Source: Rhizobium sp. C1
GTDB lineage: Bacteria > Pseudomonadota > Alphaproteobacteria > Rhizobiales > Rhizobiaceae
Assembly: GCF_021026335.1 (NCBI RefSeq)
Contig: NZ_JAJNCY010000002.1
Span: 186,001-250,000 of the forward strand
DNA: 64,000 nucleotides
Direction: 5' to 3'
This document shows, piece after piece, positions 51,055-60,108 of this stretch. Made by a program: the position numbers and the translations under genes. The notes under the pieces are model-generated. The model was not told where the DNA came from. It worked only from the letters and a program-made list of their open reading frames with translations, and ran no database searches. Within the stretch, counting starts at the first letter, position 1. Each line of letters starts with the position of its first letter.

Positions 51055-53436
51055 AAGCTTGACGACATCCGCGAGATAGACGGGAGCAATGCTGGCGGCC
51101 GCCGGCACGGGAATGCGCAGCGAGATCGTCGTGCCTCTGCCTTCACGGGAGAAGACCCGGATCCGGCCGCCATGCAGCGTGATGAGCGACTTGGAGATAG
51201 CGAGGCCGAGGCCTGAGCCGCCCTGGCTCTTGGCGTACTGGCTCTGCACCTGCTCGAAAGGCTGGCCGATCTTCTTCAGCGCATCGCGCGGGATGCCGAT
51301 GCCGGTGTCGCTGATCGACAGCGTGACGGCTCCCTCGTGCTTGCGGGCGCGCAGCGAGACCGTGCCGCCATGGCCGGTGAACTTGACCGCGTTCGAGAGA
51401 AGATTGAGCAGAACCTGCTTGATGGCGCGGCGATCGGCAGAGAGCATGAGCCCGTCATGGACTTCGCGGTCTATATGGATCGCCTTGCACTCGGCCGTGA
51501 TCGCCATGCAGCGCACGGCCTCCTCGATCAGCGGGGCCAGATCGACCGGCTCGCGCTCGATCTTGATATGACCGGCCTCAATCTTCGACATGTCGAGAAT
51601 GTCGTTGATCACGTTCAGAAGGTGCTTGCCGCTGTCGAAGATGTCCTGCGCATATTCGTCGTATTTCTCCGAGCCGAGCGGGCCGAACATGTGGTTCAGC
51701 AGCATCTCGGAAAAGCCGAGAATGGCGTTGAGCGGTGTGCGAAGTTCATGCGACATGTTGGCGAGGAATTCGGACTTCGCCCGGTTGGCGGCCTCGGCGC
51801 GTTCCTTTTCCGAAATGTAATTGGCGTTGGCGAGCGAAAGCTCGGCCTTCTGCTTCTCCAGGATCTTGCGCGAGGCATAGAGGTCGCCAATCGTAACCAT
51901 TTGGCGGCGTTCGGATTCGCGCAGGCGTTCCTGGTGGCGCTTGAGGACGGTAATGTCCGTACCGACAGAGACGAGGCCGCCATCACGCGTACGGCGCTCG
52001 TTGATCTGCAGCCAGCGGCCGTCTGCAAGCTGCACTTCCGTGGTCTGCGAGCAGACGCCGGCCTGATCCGGATCGGCGATGCGGCGCACGATGACCGGAC
52101 GGGCGGCGGCGGCGTTGACGGTCGCGCGCTCCGTACCCGGAACCAGAACCCTCTCCGGCAAGCCATATGCCTGCTGATAATGGCTGTTGCACATCACCAG
52201 ACGGTCATTCTTGTCCCAGAGCACGAAGGCTTCGGAAGTGGATTCGATTGCATCGGCCAGACGCTGGTCGGCCTCTGCATAGCGTTCGGCCAGACGATGC
52301 TGCTCGCTGACATCCATGGCGATGCCAATCAGGCGGTCGCGGCCGGACGCGGTACGGATCATCTGGGCGCGGGCGCGCATCCAGACATAGTGGCCGTCTG
52401 CATGGCGCATCCGGAAGACGCGGTCGACCTGCCTGGACTCGCCGCGAATGATGGAGCGGGCGAGCGAATAGACGCTGCCGTCGTCAGGATGCATGAGACG
52501 CGCGGCATCTCCAAAGCTGAGCATTGCGGCAGCCGGGGGCAGCCCCAGCATTTCATACATGGAGCGCGACCAGAAGAGTGTACGGTTCTGCATGTCGAAA
52601 TCCCAAAGTCCGCAGCGCCCGCGCGAGAGCGCCGTTTCCACGCGCATGTTGGATTCGACGAAAACCTGGTCGGCGTCGCGGGTCCGCTTCACCTGCGCAT
52701 AATAGGCAATGAGGATGACAAGCAGGATCGACGTGATGCCGGCGAAGAGCGTGACATTCAGGGAGACCTCGTCGCGCCAGCGCTCGTCGACATCCGCCAT
52801 GGAGTTGGCGACCAGAATATAGCCGGCGTCGTCGGGCAGGGCGGCAATCGCCATATAGTGGTCCTGGCCGTTGAGTTCCGCATGGAACGTGCCGGCGCGG
52901 TCGCCAAAGGCGCTGGTCATGCGCGCATCCGGCGCAACGGAAGAGAGGGATCGCCCGATGTAGGAAAGACCGCCGGGCGATGCCGCGAATACTTGACCCG
53001 TGCGCTGCACGAGAAGCACGAAGCCAGCCTGTGGCAGGCGCTCTTGCGGCAGGTATCGGTTGAGAAGCGCCTCGGCCTCGGCGCGCTGTCCGGTCGCGAA
53101 ATAATCCACATGCTCACCGAGAGCGGCAGAGGCCGCAGCGACCGAAAGAATGGTCGTCTGTCGCACCGCGCTCTCAAGCCGGTCGCGTTCGAGATAAATG
53201 CCCATGATGCGCGAGGCGGCGACGACAATGAGAAAGGCGACGATCAGAACCGGGATCGAGCGCTTAAGGATCGGCTCAAGCCGTCCGTTCTGGCGACCGA
53301 TCGTGAAGGCGCCGCGCCCGCGCGACCCTCCCGCCGGCTGAGCCGAGGCCTGGAACGAATGCCGCATTGCACCCACTCCCGGAAACTTCAAACGCAGCCG
53401 ACCATCGGCTACGCTTCCCCGTTGCGCGTCCGCCAT
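51046..53436 (-). CDS. PAS-domain sensor histidine kinase (DivJ/PdhS/CbrA-like)
   Basis: A 796-residue kinase. Its N-terminus has a membrane helix (SIPVLIVAFLIVVAASRIMG), a periplasmic region and a second helix (TLFAGITSILLVILIAYYAQ). It then has two or more PAS domains, with MYEMLGLPPAAAMLSFGDAA and EAFVLWDKNDRLVMCNSHYQ. The H-box is EFLANMSHELRTPLNAILGF, the form found in the alphaproteobacterial cell-cycle kinases DivJ, PdhS and CbrA. The ATP-binding part ends in SQGGSGLGLAISKSLITLHG. Its position between glnE and pepN is of interest for naming, but subgroup assignment needs a tree. No receiver domain is present. Start ATG 53436 is one of three. Confidence 0.85.
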   Translation of the reverse strand: MADAQRGSVADGRLRLKFPGVGAMRHSFQASAQPAGGSRGRGAFTIGRQNGRLEPILKRSIPVLIVAFLIVVAASRIMGIYLERDRLESAVRQTTILSVAAASAALGEHVDYFATGQRAEAEALLNRYLPQERLPQAGFVLLVQRTGQVFAASPGGLSYIGRSLSSVAPDARMTSAFGDRAGTFHAELNGQDHYMAIAALPDDAGYILVANSMADVDERWRDEVSLNVTLFAGITSILLVILIAYYAQVKRTRDADQVFVESNMRVETALSRGRCGLWDFDMQNRTLFWSRSMYEMLGLPPAAAMLSFGDAARLMHPDDGSVYSLARSIIRGESRQVDRVFRMRHADGHYVWMRARAQMIRTASGRDRLIGIAMDVSEQHRLAERYAEADQRLADAIESTSEAFVLWDKNDRLVMCNSHYQQAYGLPERVLVPGTERATVNAAAARPVIVRRIADPDQAGVCSQTTEVQLADGRWLQINERRTRDGGLVSVGTDITVLKRHQERLRESERRQMVTIGDLYASRKILEKQKAELSLANANYISEKERAEAANRAKSEFLANMSHELRTPLNAILGFSEMLLNHMFGPLGSEKYDEYAQDIFDSGKHLLNVINDILDMSKIEAGHIKIEREPVDLAPLIEEAVRCMAITAECKAIHIDREVHDGLMLSADRRAIKQVLLNLLSNAVKFTGHGGTVSLRARKHEGAVTLSISDTGIGIPRDALKKIGQPFEQVQSQYAKSQGGSGLGLAISKSLITLHGGRIRVFSREGRGTTISLRIPVPAAASIAPVYLADVVKLSA

Positions 53437-53726
53437 AATTCCCCGTTCCTGTCCTTGAACACCCGCCTCATGCCCGCATCGCATGAGATGACCGGATGTC
53501 ACTCGTCCCTGCTGTTGCCGGAGCCAATATCCGGTCTTGGATCGCAGGTGATTCGGGCCGCCGTGCCCGAAGTGATTCTAGTGAATCAAAGCTGATTCCC
53601 CTTGTCCAGAGGAAATCGTAACTCTTTTTTAACCATATGAAATCGCGTGTTATTTATCGCTTCCGGCAACCTGTTCAAGGGTTGCGAGCTTGTCCGAATA
53701 TTGCGATGCACGCACAGGATTCAAAG

Positions 53727-53752
53727 CGCCCGCAAATCACTTTTTGCGGGCG
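53727..53752. terminator. Hairpin downstream of pepN
   Basis: CGCCCGCAAA, loop TCACTT, TTTGCGGGCG, a perfect 10-pair stem. It lies 30 bases beyond the pepN stop; on the minus strand the following bases are CTTTG, a weak T-run. Confidence 0.55.
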
Positions 53753-53781
53753 TTGTGTTTATGCACCGGATTTTTCCGGTC

Positions 53782-56433
53782 TCAGCTCTCCTTGAGCATG
53801 CGCTCGGCGATATCGCGTACATCGACGGAAAGCGTCGAGGTAGAGTCGATCCTCATCAACGCGCGTCTGGCGTGGCCGGCACGCTGCGCCTCAAGCATAC
53901 GCCAGGACCGCAACGAGGTCAGCAGGCGCGCGGCCAGTTGCGGATTGCGAGTGTCGATATCGAGAACCTGCCCGGCGAGGAAGTCGAAGCCTGCACCATC
54001 CGCCCGGGCGAAGCCGGACAGGTTGGAGAAGGCGAAGGTGCCGATGAGCGCCCGCACGCGGTTCGGATTGCCGCCATTGAAACGCGGGCTCTCCATCAGT
54101 GCCTTGACCCGATCAAGCGCATCCGGACCCGGCGTGGTGGCCTGGATGGCGAACCACTTGTCGAGAACCAGCGGATTGCCTTCGAAGCGCGTGGCGAAGA
54201 TCTCCAGCGCATCTGCCGTCTCGGTGCTGTCGGGGTAGTGATGCGCCAGAACCGTCAGCGCATGGCTGAGATCGGTCATGTTGTCGGCCTTGTCGAAGGC
54301 CTCGCGCGCCAGCGTCGGGTCGTTGTCGGCAAAGGAGAGATAGGTGAGCGCCGTATTGCGCAGCGCGCGCCTGCCCGCACTTGCCGCATCCGGTGTGAAC
54401 GGCGCAGTCGACGACATCGTTTCAAACAGCGTGGCGAAAATCTTCCGTCCCGTGAGACCGATGGCGTTAAGAACACCAAGACGGGCGACCAGATTGGCGT
54501 CCGGATCGTTGTTCGAACCGATCTCGCGGGCGATATCGCTTTCGCTGGGCAATGCCAGCGCCTGTGCACGGAAGGCCGGCTCAAGATCCTCGTCCGCAGC
54601 CGCAGCGAGCAACGCCGCAATGAAGGCCGGATTGAAAGTCGGCGCTTCGCCATTGCGGACTGCCTTGACCGCACCGGTCAGTTCCGGGAGTGCCAAACTG
54701 TTCAGCGCCTGCCAGCGGGCAAAGAGGTCGCGGTCATGCACGGCGATCTGCGCCAGGTCTTCCGCCGTCAGCGCGTAATCGACATTGATGGGGGCTGAGA
54801 AGCCACGGTTCAGCGACAGAACGGGGCGGGCAGGGATGTTGGTGAAAGTAAAGGTCTGGCTGCGTTCCGTCAGATGCAGCACGTCTTCCGTCACTTCTCC
54901 GCCTGTCACGCCTGCCAGTTCAGCCTCATTGCCATTGGGCAGGATGAGGCCGAATTTGAGCGGGATATGCATCGGCTCCTTGCGCGCCTGGCCCGGCGTC
55001 GGCGGTACGATCTGCTCCAGCGAAACGGTAAATTCCTGCAGGTCCGCATCGAATTCGGTCGAGACGCTGACCAGCGGTGTGCCCGCCTGATGATACCAGA
55101 GGGAGAACTGCTTCAGGTCGCGCTCCGAGACATCCTCGAAGCATTTCACGAAGTCTTCGATGGTGACGGCCTGACCATCGTGACGCTCGAAATAGAGGTC
55201 CATGCCCTGCTTGAAAGTCTCGCGTCCGAGGATCGTCGCGATCATGCGTGTCACTTCCGAACCCTTCTCGTAGACGGTCGAGGTGTAGAAGTTGTTGATT
55301 TCCTTGTAGCGCGTTGGGCGCACCGGATGGGCAAGCGGGCCCGCGTCTTCCGGAAACTGCTCCGACTTCAGATGCCGCACTTCGGCAATGCGCTTGACGG
55401 CGCGAGAGCGCTGATCGGCGGAAAACTCGTGGTCGCGATAGACGGTGAGGCCTTCCTTCAGGCAGAGCTGGAACCAGTCGCGGCAGGTGATGCGGTTGCC
55501 GGTCCAGTTGTGGAAATATTCATGCGCGATGATCGCCTCGATATTGGCGAAATCGGCATCGGTCGCGGTTTCCGGATCTGCCAGAACATACTTGTCGTTG
55601 AAGATGTTGAGGCCCTTGTTCTCCATCGCCCCCATGTTGAAGTCGGAGACGGCGACGATCATGAAGATATCCAGATCGTATTCGCGGCCGAACACTTCCT
55701 CGTCCCAGCGCATGGAGCGCTTCAGCGCATCCATGGCGTAAGCCGCGCGCGGTTCTTTGCCATGTTCGACATAGATCTTCAGCGCGACCTCGCGGCCGGA
55801 CATGGTCGTGAACGTATCCTCGACGACACCGAGATCGCCGGCGACCAGCGCAAAGAGATAGGACGGCTTGGGATGCGGGTCGAACCACGAGGCGAAGTGC
55901 TTACCCTCGCCATAGCCGGCCTTGCCGATGCAGTTGCCGTTTGAGAGCATGACGGGGCAGGTCGCCTTGTCGGCGATGATGTGGACCGTGTAGACGCCCA
56001 GCGCGTCAGGGCGGTCGTAGGCATAGGTGATGCGGCGGAAGCCTTCCGCCTCGCACTGCGTGCAATAGACACCGTTCGAGCGGTACAGTCCCATCAATTG
56101 TGTGTTGTTGGCTGGTGCCAAGGCCGTCTCAACGGTGATCTCGAAGGCGATTTCTTCCGGCAGTCCGGTGATGATCAGATGCTTGCCGGTTTCCTCGTAG
56201 TGGTCGCGCGCAAGCTCGATACCGTCGAGCAGAAGCGAGGTCATCACCAGCTCGTCGCCATCCAGAACAAGCGGTGCATCGAGCGCAGCGCCGGGGCGGC
56301 GGTGGAAGAGTGAGCGGGCCGTGACCTTGGTTTCCAGCGGGTGCAACTCGAATGTCAGATCGATGCGCTCAAGAATAAAGTCTGTCGGCGTGTAGTCCAC
56401 CAGCGTGAAAATCTGGCCTGTTTCAGTGCGCAT
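53782..56433 (-). CDS. pepN: Aminopeptidase N (M1 metallopeptidase)
   Basis: An 883-residue zinc peptidase that removes N-terminal residues from peptides. The substrate site reads NFMGAMENKGLNIFNDKYVL (the GAMEN exopeptidase motif), and the zinc site is AHEYFHNWTGNRITCRDWFQ, with the third ligand Glu in CLKEGLTVYRD. The N-terminal domain has VYCTQCEAEGFRRITYAYDR. The ATG at 56433 (MRTETGQIFTL) is preferred; an earlier ATG adds 22 non-family residues. It is the first of a minus-strand pair with the sensor kinase about 350 bases away. Confidence 0.96.
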   Translation of the reverse strand: MRTETGQIFTLVDYTPTDFILERIDLTFELHPLETKVTARSLFHRRPGAALDAPLVLDGDELVMTSLLLDGIELARDHYEETGKHLIITGLPEEIAFEITVETALAPANNTQLMGLYRSNGVYCTQCEAEGFRRITYAYDRPDALGVYTVHIIADKATCPVMLSNGNCIGKAGYGEGKHFASWFDPHPKPSYLFALVAGDLGVVEDTFTTMSGREVALKIYVEHGKEPRAAYAMDALKRSMRWDEEVFGREYDLDIFMIVAVSDFNMGAMENKGLNIFNDKYVLADPETATDADFANIEAIIAHEYFHNWTGNRITCRDWFQLCLKEGLTVYRDHEFSADQRSRAVKRIAEVRHLKSEQFPEDAGPLAHPVRPTRYKEINNFYTSTVYEKGSEVTRMIATILGRETFKQGMDLYFERHDGQAVTIEDFVKCFEDVSERDLKQFSLWYHQAGTPLVSVSTEFDADLQEFTVSLEQIVPPTPGQARKEPMHIPLKFGLILPNGNEAELAGVTGGEVTEDVLHLTERSQTFTFTNIPARPVLSLNRGFSAPINVDYALTAEDLAQIAVHDRDLFARWQALNSLALPELTGAVKAVRNGEAPTFNPAFIAALLAAAADEDLEPAFRAQALALPSESDIAREIGSNNDPDANLVARLGVLNAIGLTGRKIFATLFETMSSTAPFTPDAASAGRRALRNTALTYLSFADNDPTLAREAFDKADNMTDLSHALTVLAHHYPDSTETADALEIFATRFEGNPLVLDKWFAIQATTPGPDALDRVKALMESPRFNGGNPNRVRALIGTFAFSNLSGFARADGAGFDFLAGQVLDIDTRNPQLAARLLTSLRSWRMLEAQRAGHARRALMRIDSTSTLSVDVRDIAERMLKES

Positions 56434-56539
56434 GAAGTGTCCCGAGTGCGGCGGATCTTTTCCATGTCCCCAGCAAGACGTGGAAATCCGCAAATCCACG
56501 CCGGCAGCGTCTCTCTCCAGTCAGCGGGAAAGACACAAC

Positions 56540-57550
56540 TCAGTGCAATTTTGACATCCAATTCTGAATGATTGCTAAAGTTTGCTGCGAATTGACGATA
56601 CCGAAGTGGGTTTCCTCCGGAAGGGTCACATAATCTCCGCCTTTGTTGAACCGGGCTACGGCGGGCTGCAGCTTTGCCGCATCAATGACTTCATCCTCAC
56701 TGCCGACAATTGTGAGGAAAGGAGCCTTCACTTGGGCGAGGTCGGATCCGTCGGCGTTTTTCAGCTCCAGCGATTTCACATAGCGCCACGTATAGTCGCT
56801 TGTCACAGCATAGCCGAGAGGCCCGTTCCAGACATTTTCGGGAACGGCGTATTGCACGGCGATTTCTTGATCCGACCAGTGGGCACCCAGCGCATTTTGC
56901 AGCTTGAGCGCGGCGGTCCGCCACGGCAAGGGAACGGCCCATTGGGCCATTTCCGGTTTGTTGGCAGCGAAGTCGGGCGAGAAGATCGGTGCGAGCAGCA
57001 GCAGGCCTGCCAGCTTTATTCGACCAGGTTGAGCGGCAAGTCTTGCCGCCACCGCTGCGCCTGACGAATGCCCGCCGACAACCACCAGATCGCTCGGAGC
57101 AGAGGTGGCGGCAACGAGGTCCGCCAGATCATCCGTGGGTTGCCCGACATAACCGATATCCCCGCGGTGCAGGGGATTTTGCCCGTGCCCGCGCAGGTCT
57201 AGCGTAAAGACATCCGCAAGCCCGAGCCCGGAGGAAACGCCGCCCGCCAGAGCGGCCAGCTGCAAATCGTCTCCGGTTTCGGCATGCACCAGATAGAGCT
57301 TCACGCGGCTTGCCTGTTTGCTCTGGTAATGGCGATAGCCGATCAGCGACCTGTCACGCGCCTCGAAATTTTCAACTTTTGGAATGCCGGACATTTCCCG
57401 TGCTGTCAGAACCGGCACGTCCATGATGGCGTTGCGGCGCAGCTCCGCTGCCGGTCGCGGCCGGTTCATGGCGACCATGCTCTGGACAACGAATGCGGAA
57501 AAAAGTGCCATTGCAATGAGTGCCAATCCGAGCCATCCGATCGCTTTCAT
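56540..57550 (-). CDS. Alpha/beta hydrolase, lysophospholipase-like, membrane-anchored
   Basis: A 336-residue hydrolase. The N-terminus is a membrane anchor or uncleaved signal (MKAIGWLGLALIAMALFSAF). The hydrolase fold shows KLYLVHAETGDDLQLAALAG, DVFTLDLRGHGQNP, the nucleophile elbow VVVGGHSSGAAVAARLAAQP, FLTIVGSEDEVIDAAK and the late histidine in LPEETHFGIV. These fit a Ser-Asp-His triad. Substrate unknown, possibly lipid. The ATG at 57550 follows GGAAGGACG. Confidence 0.85.
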   Translation of the reverse strand: MKAIGWLGLALIAMALFSAFVVQSMVAMNRPRPAAELRRNAIMDVPVLTAREMSGIPKVENFEARDRSLIGYRHYQSKQASRVKLYLVHAETGDDLQLAALAGGVSSGLGLADVFTLDLRGHGQNPLHRGDIGYVGQPTDDLADLVAATSAPSDLVVVGGHSSGAAVAARLAAQPGRIKLAGLLLLAPIFSPDFAANKPEMAQWAVPLPWRTAALKLQNALGAHWSDQEIAVQYAVPENVWNGPLGYAVTSDYTWRYVKSLELKNADGSDLAQVKAPFLTIVGSEDEVIDAAKLQPAVARFNKGGDYVTLPEETHFGIVNSQQTLAIIQNWMSKLH

Positions 57551-57736
57551 GGCACGTCCTTCCATTATTGAGACGCCTTTTATTTTCGGTGTTCACAATA
57601 CAAGCATATTCTTTCGATTTTCTGCGTGAATTTGGCGCTATGCGCTCCCGAAACCTGCTAGATTTAGGGAGTCGTCTTCATTTGTGTGCCAGATTGGCAC
57701 GCCAGCAGTCCGTCGCTGACAAATCCCGGAATCCCC

Positions 57737-58678
57737 ATGCAAAGTACCGCCGCCAACCCCATCCGGGGTATCGTGCTGAAAATCCTGTCCGTGATCGTCT
57801 TTCTCGTGATGTCCACCTGCATCAAGCTTGCAGGCAACGGCATGGCGACGGGTGAGATCACCTTCTATCGCTCGTTTTTCGCGATTTTTCCGATTCTCGG
57901 CTATCTTGCCTGGCGAGGCGAGTTGCGGACAGCCTTCCAGACCAGAAGCATCTGGGGCCAGATCATTCGCGGCTTTGTCGGGATTGTATCCATGACCCTC
58001 AGCTTCTATGGTCTGGTGCGCCTGCCGCTTCCGGATGCGATCGCCATCGGTTACGCCATGCCGCTTTTCTCGGTGATCTTCGCCGCGATTTTTCTCAAGG
58101 AGACGTTGCGCGCTTATCGCATCACTGCTGTCATTGTCGGTCTGGCGGGGGTCATGATCATCTCGTGGCCAAAGCTGACGCTCCTGCAGCATGCGGATGC
58201 CAATACGGCTGAGGCTGCTCTTGGAGCCATGGCGCTGATCGGATCGGCCATTCTTGGCGCGGTCGCCATGTTGCTGGTGCGCCGGTTGGTGCAGACAGAA
58301 AAGAGTTCGACGATCGTCCTCTACTTCTCGCTGACCGCGTCGGTCTTCTCGCTCTTTTCCATCCCGCTCGGCTGGCCCCCGATGACGCTGGAACAGAAAC
58401 TGTTGCTGATCGCGGCGGGCTTCTGCGGCGGTCTGGCGCAAATTCTGATGACAGAGAGCTATCGTTACGCCGAGGTTTCGACGATTGCGCCCTTCGAATA
58501 CACATCGATCGCATTCGGGCTGATCGTGTCGTATTTCCTGTTCGGCAATGTGCCGGAACCGCTAATGCTGATCGGAACCGCGATCGTCATCAGTGCCGGC
58601 GTCTTCATCATCTATCGAGAAAGCAGGCTCGGTCTGGAGCGCAAGGCCATGCGCAAGCTGGTCACGCCACAAGGGTGA
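57737..58678 (+). CDS. EamA/DMT-family transporter
   Basis: A 313-residue membrane protein with two EamA repeats and about ten helices: ILSVIVFLVMSTCIKLAGNG, GEITFYRSFFAIFPILGYLA, LPDAIAIGYAMPLFSVIFAA then GSAILGAVAMLLVRRLVQTE, EVSTIAPFEYTSIAFGLIVS. The PFEYTS block is common in exporters of this branch. Substrate unknown. It is complete, unlike the family member at the left window edge. The ATG at 57737 is chosen because earlier residues are not membrane-like. Confidence 0.93.
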   Translation: MQSTAANPIRGIVLKILSVIVFLVMSTCIKLAGNGMATGEITFYRSFFAIFPILGYLAWRGELRTAFQTRSIWGQIIRGFVGIVSMTLSFYGLVRLPLPDAIAIGYAMPLFSVIFAAIFLKETLRAYRITAVIVGLAGVMIISWPKLTLLQHADANTAEAALGAMALIGSAILGAVAMLLVRRLVQTEKSSTIVLYFSLTASVFSLFSIPLGWPPMTLEQKLLLIAAGFCGGLAQILMTESYRYAEVSTIAPFEYTSIAFGLIVSYFLFGNVPEPLMLIGTAIVISAGVFIIYRESRLGLERKAMRKLVTPQG

Positions 58679-58704
58679 TCAGCTTCAAAAAAGAAGTTGC
58701 CCGA

Positions 58705-58833
58705 TCATCGGTTGAGGCCCGAAAGCCGCTCGCGGCGACGCTCGGTGCGTTCGCGATAGTCATGGGCGGCCGAAACGGCAAGCTTGACCGACTTGATGGT
58801 GCCAGCGAGATTCTGCAGGGGATTATAGCGCAT
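58705..58833 (-). CDS. Small basic hypothetical protein, 42 residues
   Basis: An ATG at 58833 with AAGGAGCATGCT just upstream, a strong ribosome site, opens a 42-codon frame: MRYNPLQNLAGTIKSVKLAV, then SAAHDYRERTERRRERLSGL. It is amphipathic at first and strongly basic at the end, without a membrane helix. It lies 10 bases after the next gene upstream on the minus strand, so the two are likely co-transcribed. No known family. Confidence 0.6.
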   Translation of the reverse strand: MRYNPLQNLAGTIKSVKLAVSAAHDYRERTERRRERLSGLNR

Positions 58834-58843
58834 AGCATGCTCC

Positions 58844-59023
58844 TTACTTCTGGATGAAATCGCTGAACAGCGCCATAGGCTTTGCCGGATTGGCATAGCC
58901 GCGTGCGGTCAACTGTTCGTTCGTAGCGATCTGGAAACGGCGATAGGCAGACTGACCCGGGGTGCGGGACATCTTGCGAAGCGTTTCGAACCCGGAGTGG
59001 GTAGAGCGGAATGTAGCGTGCAT
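58844..59023 (-). CDS. Small hypothetical protein, 59 residues
   Basis: An ATG at 59023 follows AGGAACCAAGGCC. The product reads MHATFRSTHSGFETLRKMSR, TPGQSAYRRFQIATNEQLTA and RGYANPAKPMALFSDFIQK. It is basic, with no membrane segment, and ends 10 bases before the 42-residue gene. Both probably form a small operon downstream of a promoter near 59060. No known function. Confidence 0.6.
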   Translation of the reverse strand: MHATFRSTHSGFETLRKMSRTPGQSAYRRFQIATNEQLTARGYANPAKPMALFSDFIQK

Positions 59024-59188
59024 GGCCTTGGTTCCTAAATTTGATTCCTCCCAAGACACGCCTTAATATCGCAATGCAGCATAAATATTGCAACGCGGTA
59101 AAAACGGGAAACTGCCATGCGTGATGCGCATGGCTTGCGACACATTGTTGTCAAATAAGGCATGGGATGTCGAAATACTTAATGAAGA

Positions 59189-60049
59189 TCAAGCGTTTGA
59201 CTGATTCATCCGCTTTTCGAACGCCAGTAAATCCATCCAGGCCAGTCGCTTGCTCAACGGCGCGGTCAGAAGATCCTGCGGGTGCAGCATGGCGATCGCC
59301 TCGGTCGGCGGCGTTCCGATTTCAAACCATTGCCCCCGCAGTGCATGGATCGCCTCGGTCGACCCGGTGAAGAACCGCGTCGTGAAATTGCCGAGCAGGA
59401 CGATGAAGCGGGGCTTGGCGAGCGCAATCATTCGCATTGCAAAGGGCCGGCAGATCTCGGCTTCCGAAGGGGTCGGCGGGCGGCCGCCTGGAGGACGCCA
59501 GGGTACGCTATGCGCCAGCGTCGTCTCCGTGACGTCGATGCCTATTGCCGCAAACATCTTCGAGAGCAGTTCGCCGTGCACGCCGGAAAATGCAACGCCC
59601 TCGCGGTCGTCCTCGGCGGACGGAGTTGCCCCGAGAATCAAGATTGGCAGCGCTCCCGCTTCGGTCGGGAAGACGCTGTTACGTGCACTGGCCTTGAGAT
59701 TGCAGCCCTCGAAATTTTCGATCGCCTGCTTCAGTTCCGCCAGGCTCGTCGCGGCCTCGGCGGCGCGGCGCGCCATTTCGACAGCTTCCTCACCGGGAAT
59801 CGCAACGGCGGTAGAGGACACCGGTCGGGGCGCGGGCTTTGCGTCCGCCTGGCTGGGGCGCTGCGGGCGCTCTCGCGGGGCCGCCCCCTGTGTGGGCGCA
59901 CGCGTCGCTGCGCTTGCCGCGATGGCTGCCGCAAATTCGGCAAAGCGATCGACGCCCACGTCTTCCAGCAGGAAATCTACGCCCGCATCCGCATGAAAAT
60001 GCAAAAGCGCGGCCAGTTCTCCGGCATTGAGTTGCGAGGCTTCGATCAT
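59189..60049 (-). CDS. Uracil-DNA glycosylase-like protein
   Basis: A 286-residue protein. A basic, Ala/Pro-rich N-terminal half leads to the glycosylase-like core: LPILILGATPSAEDDREGVA, FSGVHGELLSKMFAAIGIDV, AHSVPWRPPGGRPPTPSEAE and IVLLGNFTTRFFTG, ending in AIAMLHPQDLLTAPLSKRLA. The layout is that of family 4-type uracil glycosylases, but the usual GEAPG motif is GATPS here, and I count only two cysteines where the family uses four iron-sulfur ligands. It may be a diverged or inactive form. The ATG at 60049 follows AAAGAAGAGGC. Confidence 0.75.
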   Translation of the reverse strand: MIEASQLNAGELAALLHFHADAGVDFLLEDVGVDRFAEFAAAIAASAATRAPTQGAAPRERPQRPSQADAKPAPRPVSSTAVAIPGEEAVEMARRAAEAATSLAELKQAIENFEGCNLKASARNSVFPTEAGALPILILGATPSAEDDREGVAFSGVHGELLSKMFAAIGIDVTETTLAHSVPWRPPGGRPPTPSEAEICRPFAMRMIALAKPRFIVLLGNFTTRFFTGSTEAIHALRGQWFEIGTPPTEAIAMLHPQDLLTAPLSKRLAWMDLLAFEKRMNQSNA

Positions 60050-60108
60050 GCCTCTTCTTTTAAAGGACGGCGAGGCAACCGGCAAACGCTCATCCACAGG
60101 GGTGACGG

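Noticed and set aside
51337-53595. A 752-codon plus-strand frame opposite the PAS kinase
   Set aside because: It mirrors the kinase codon pattern and has no recognisable motif; the kinase frame has H-box and ATP-binding motifs.
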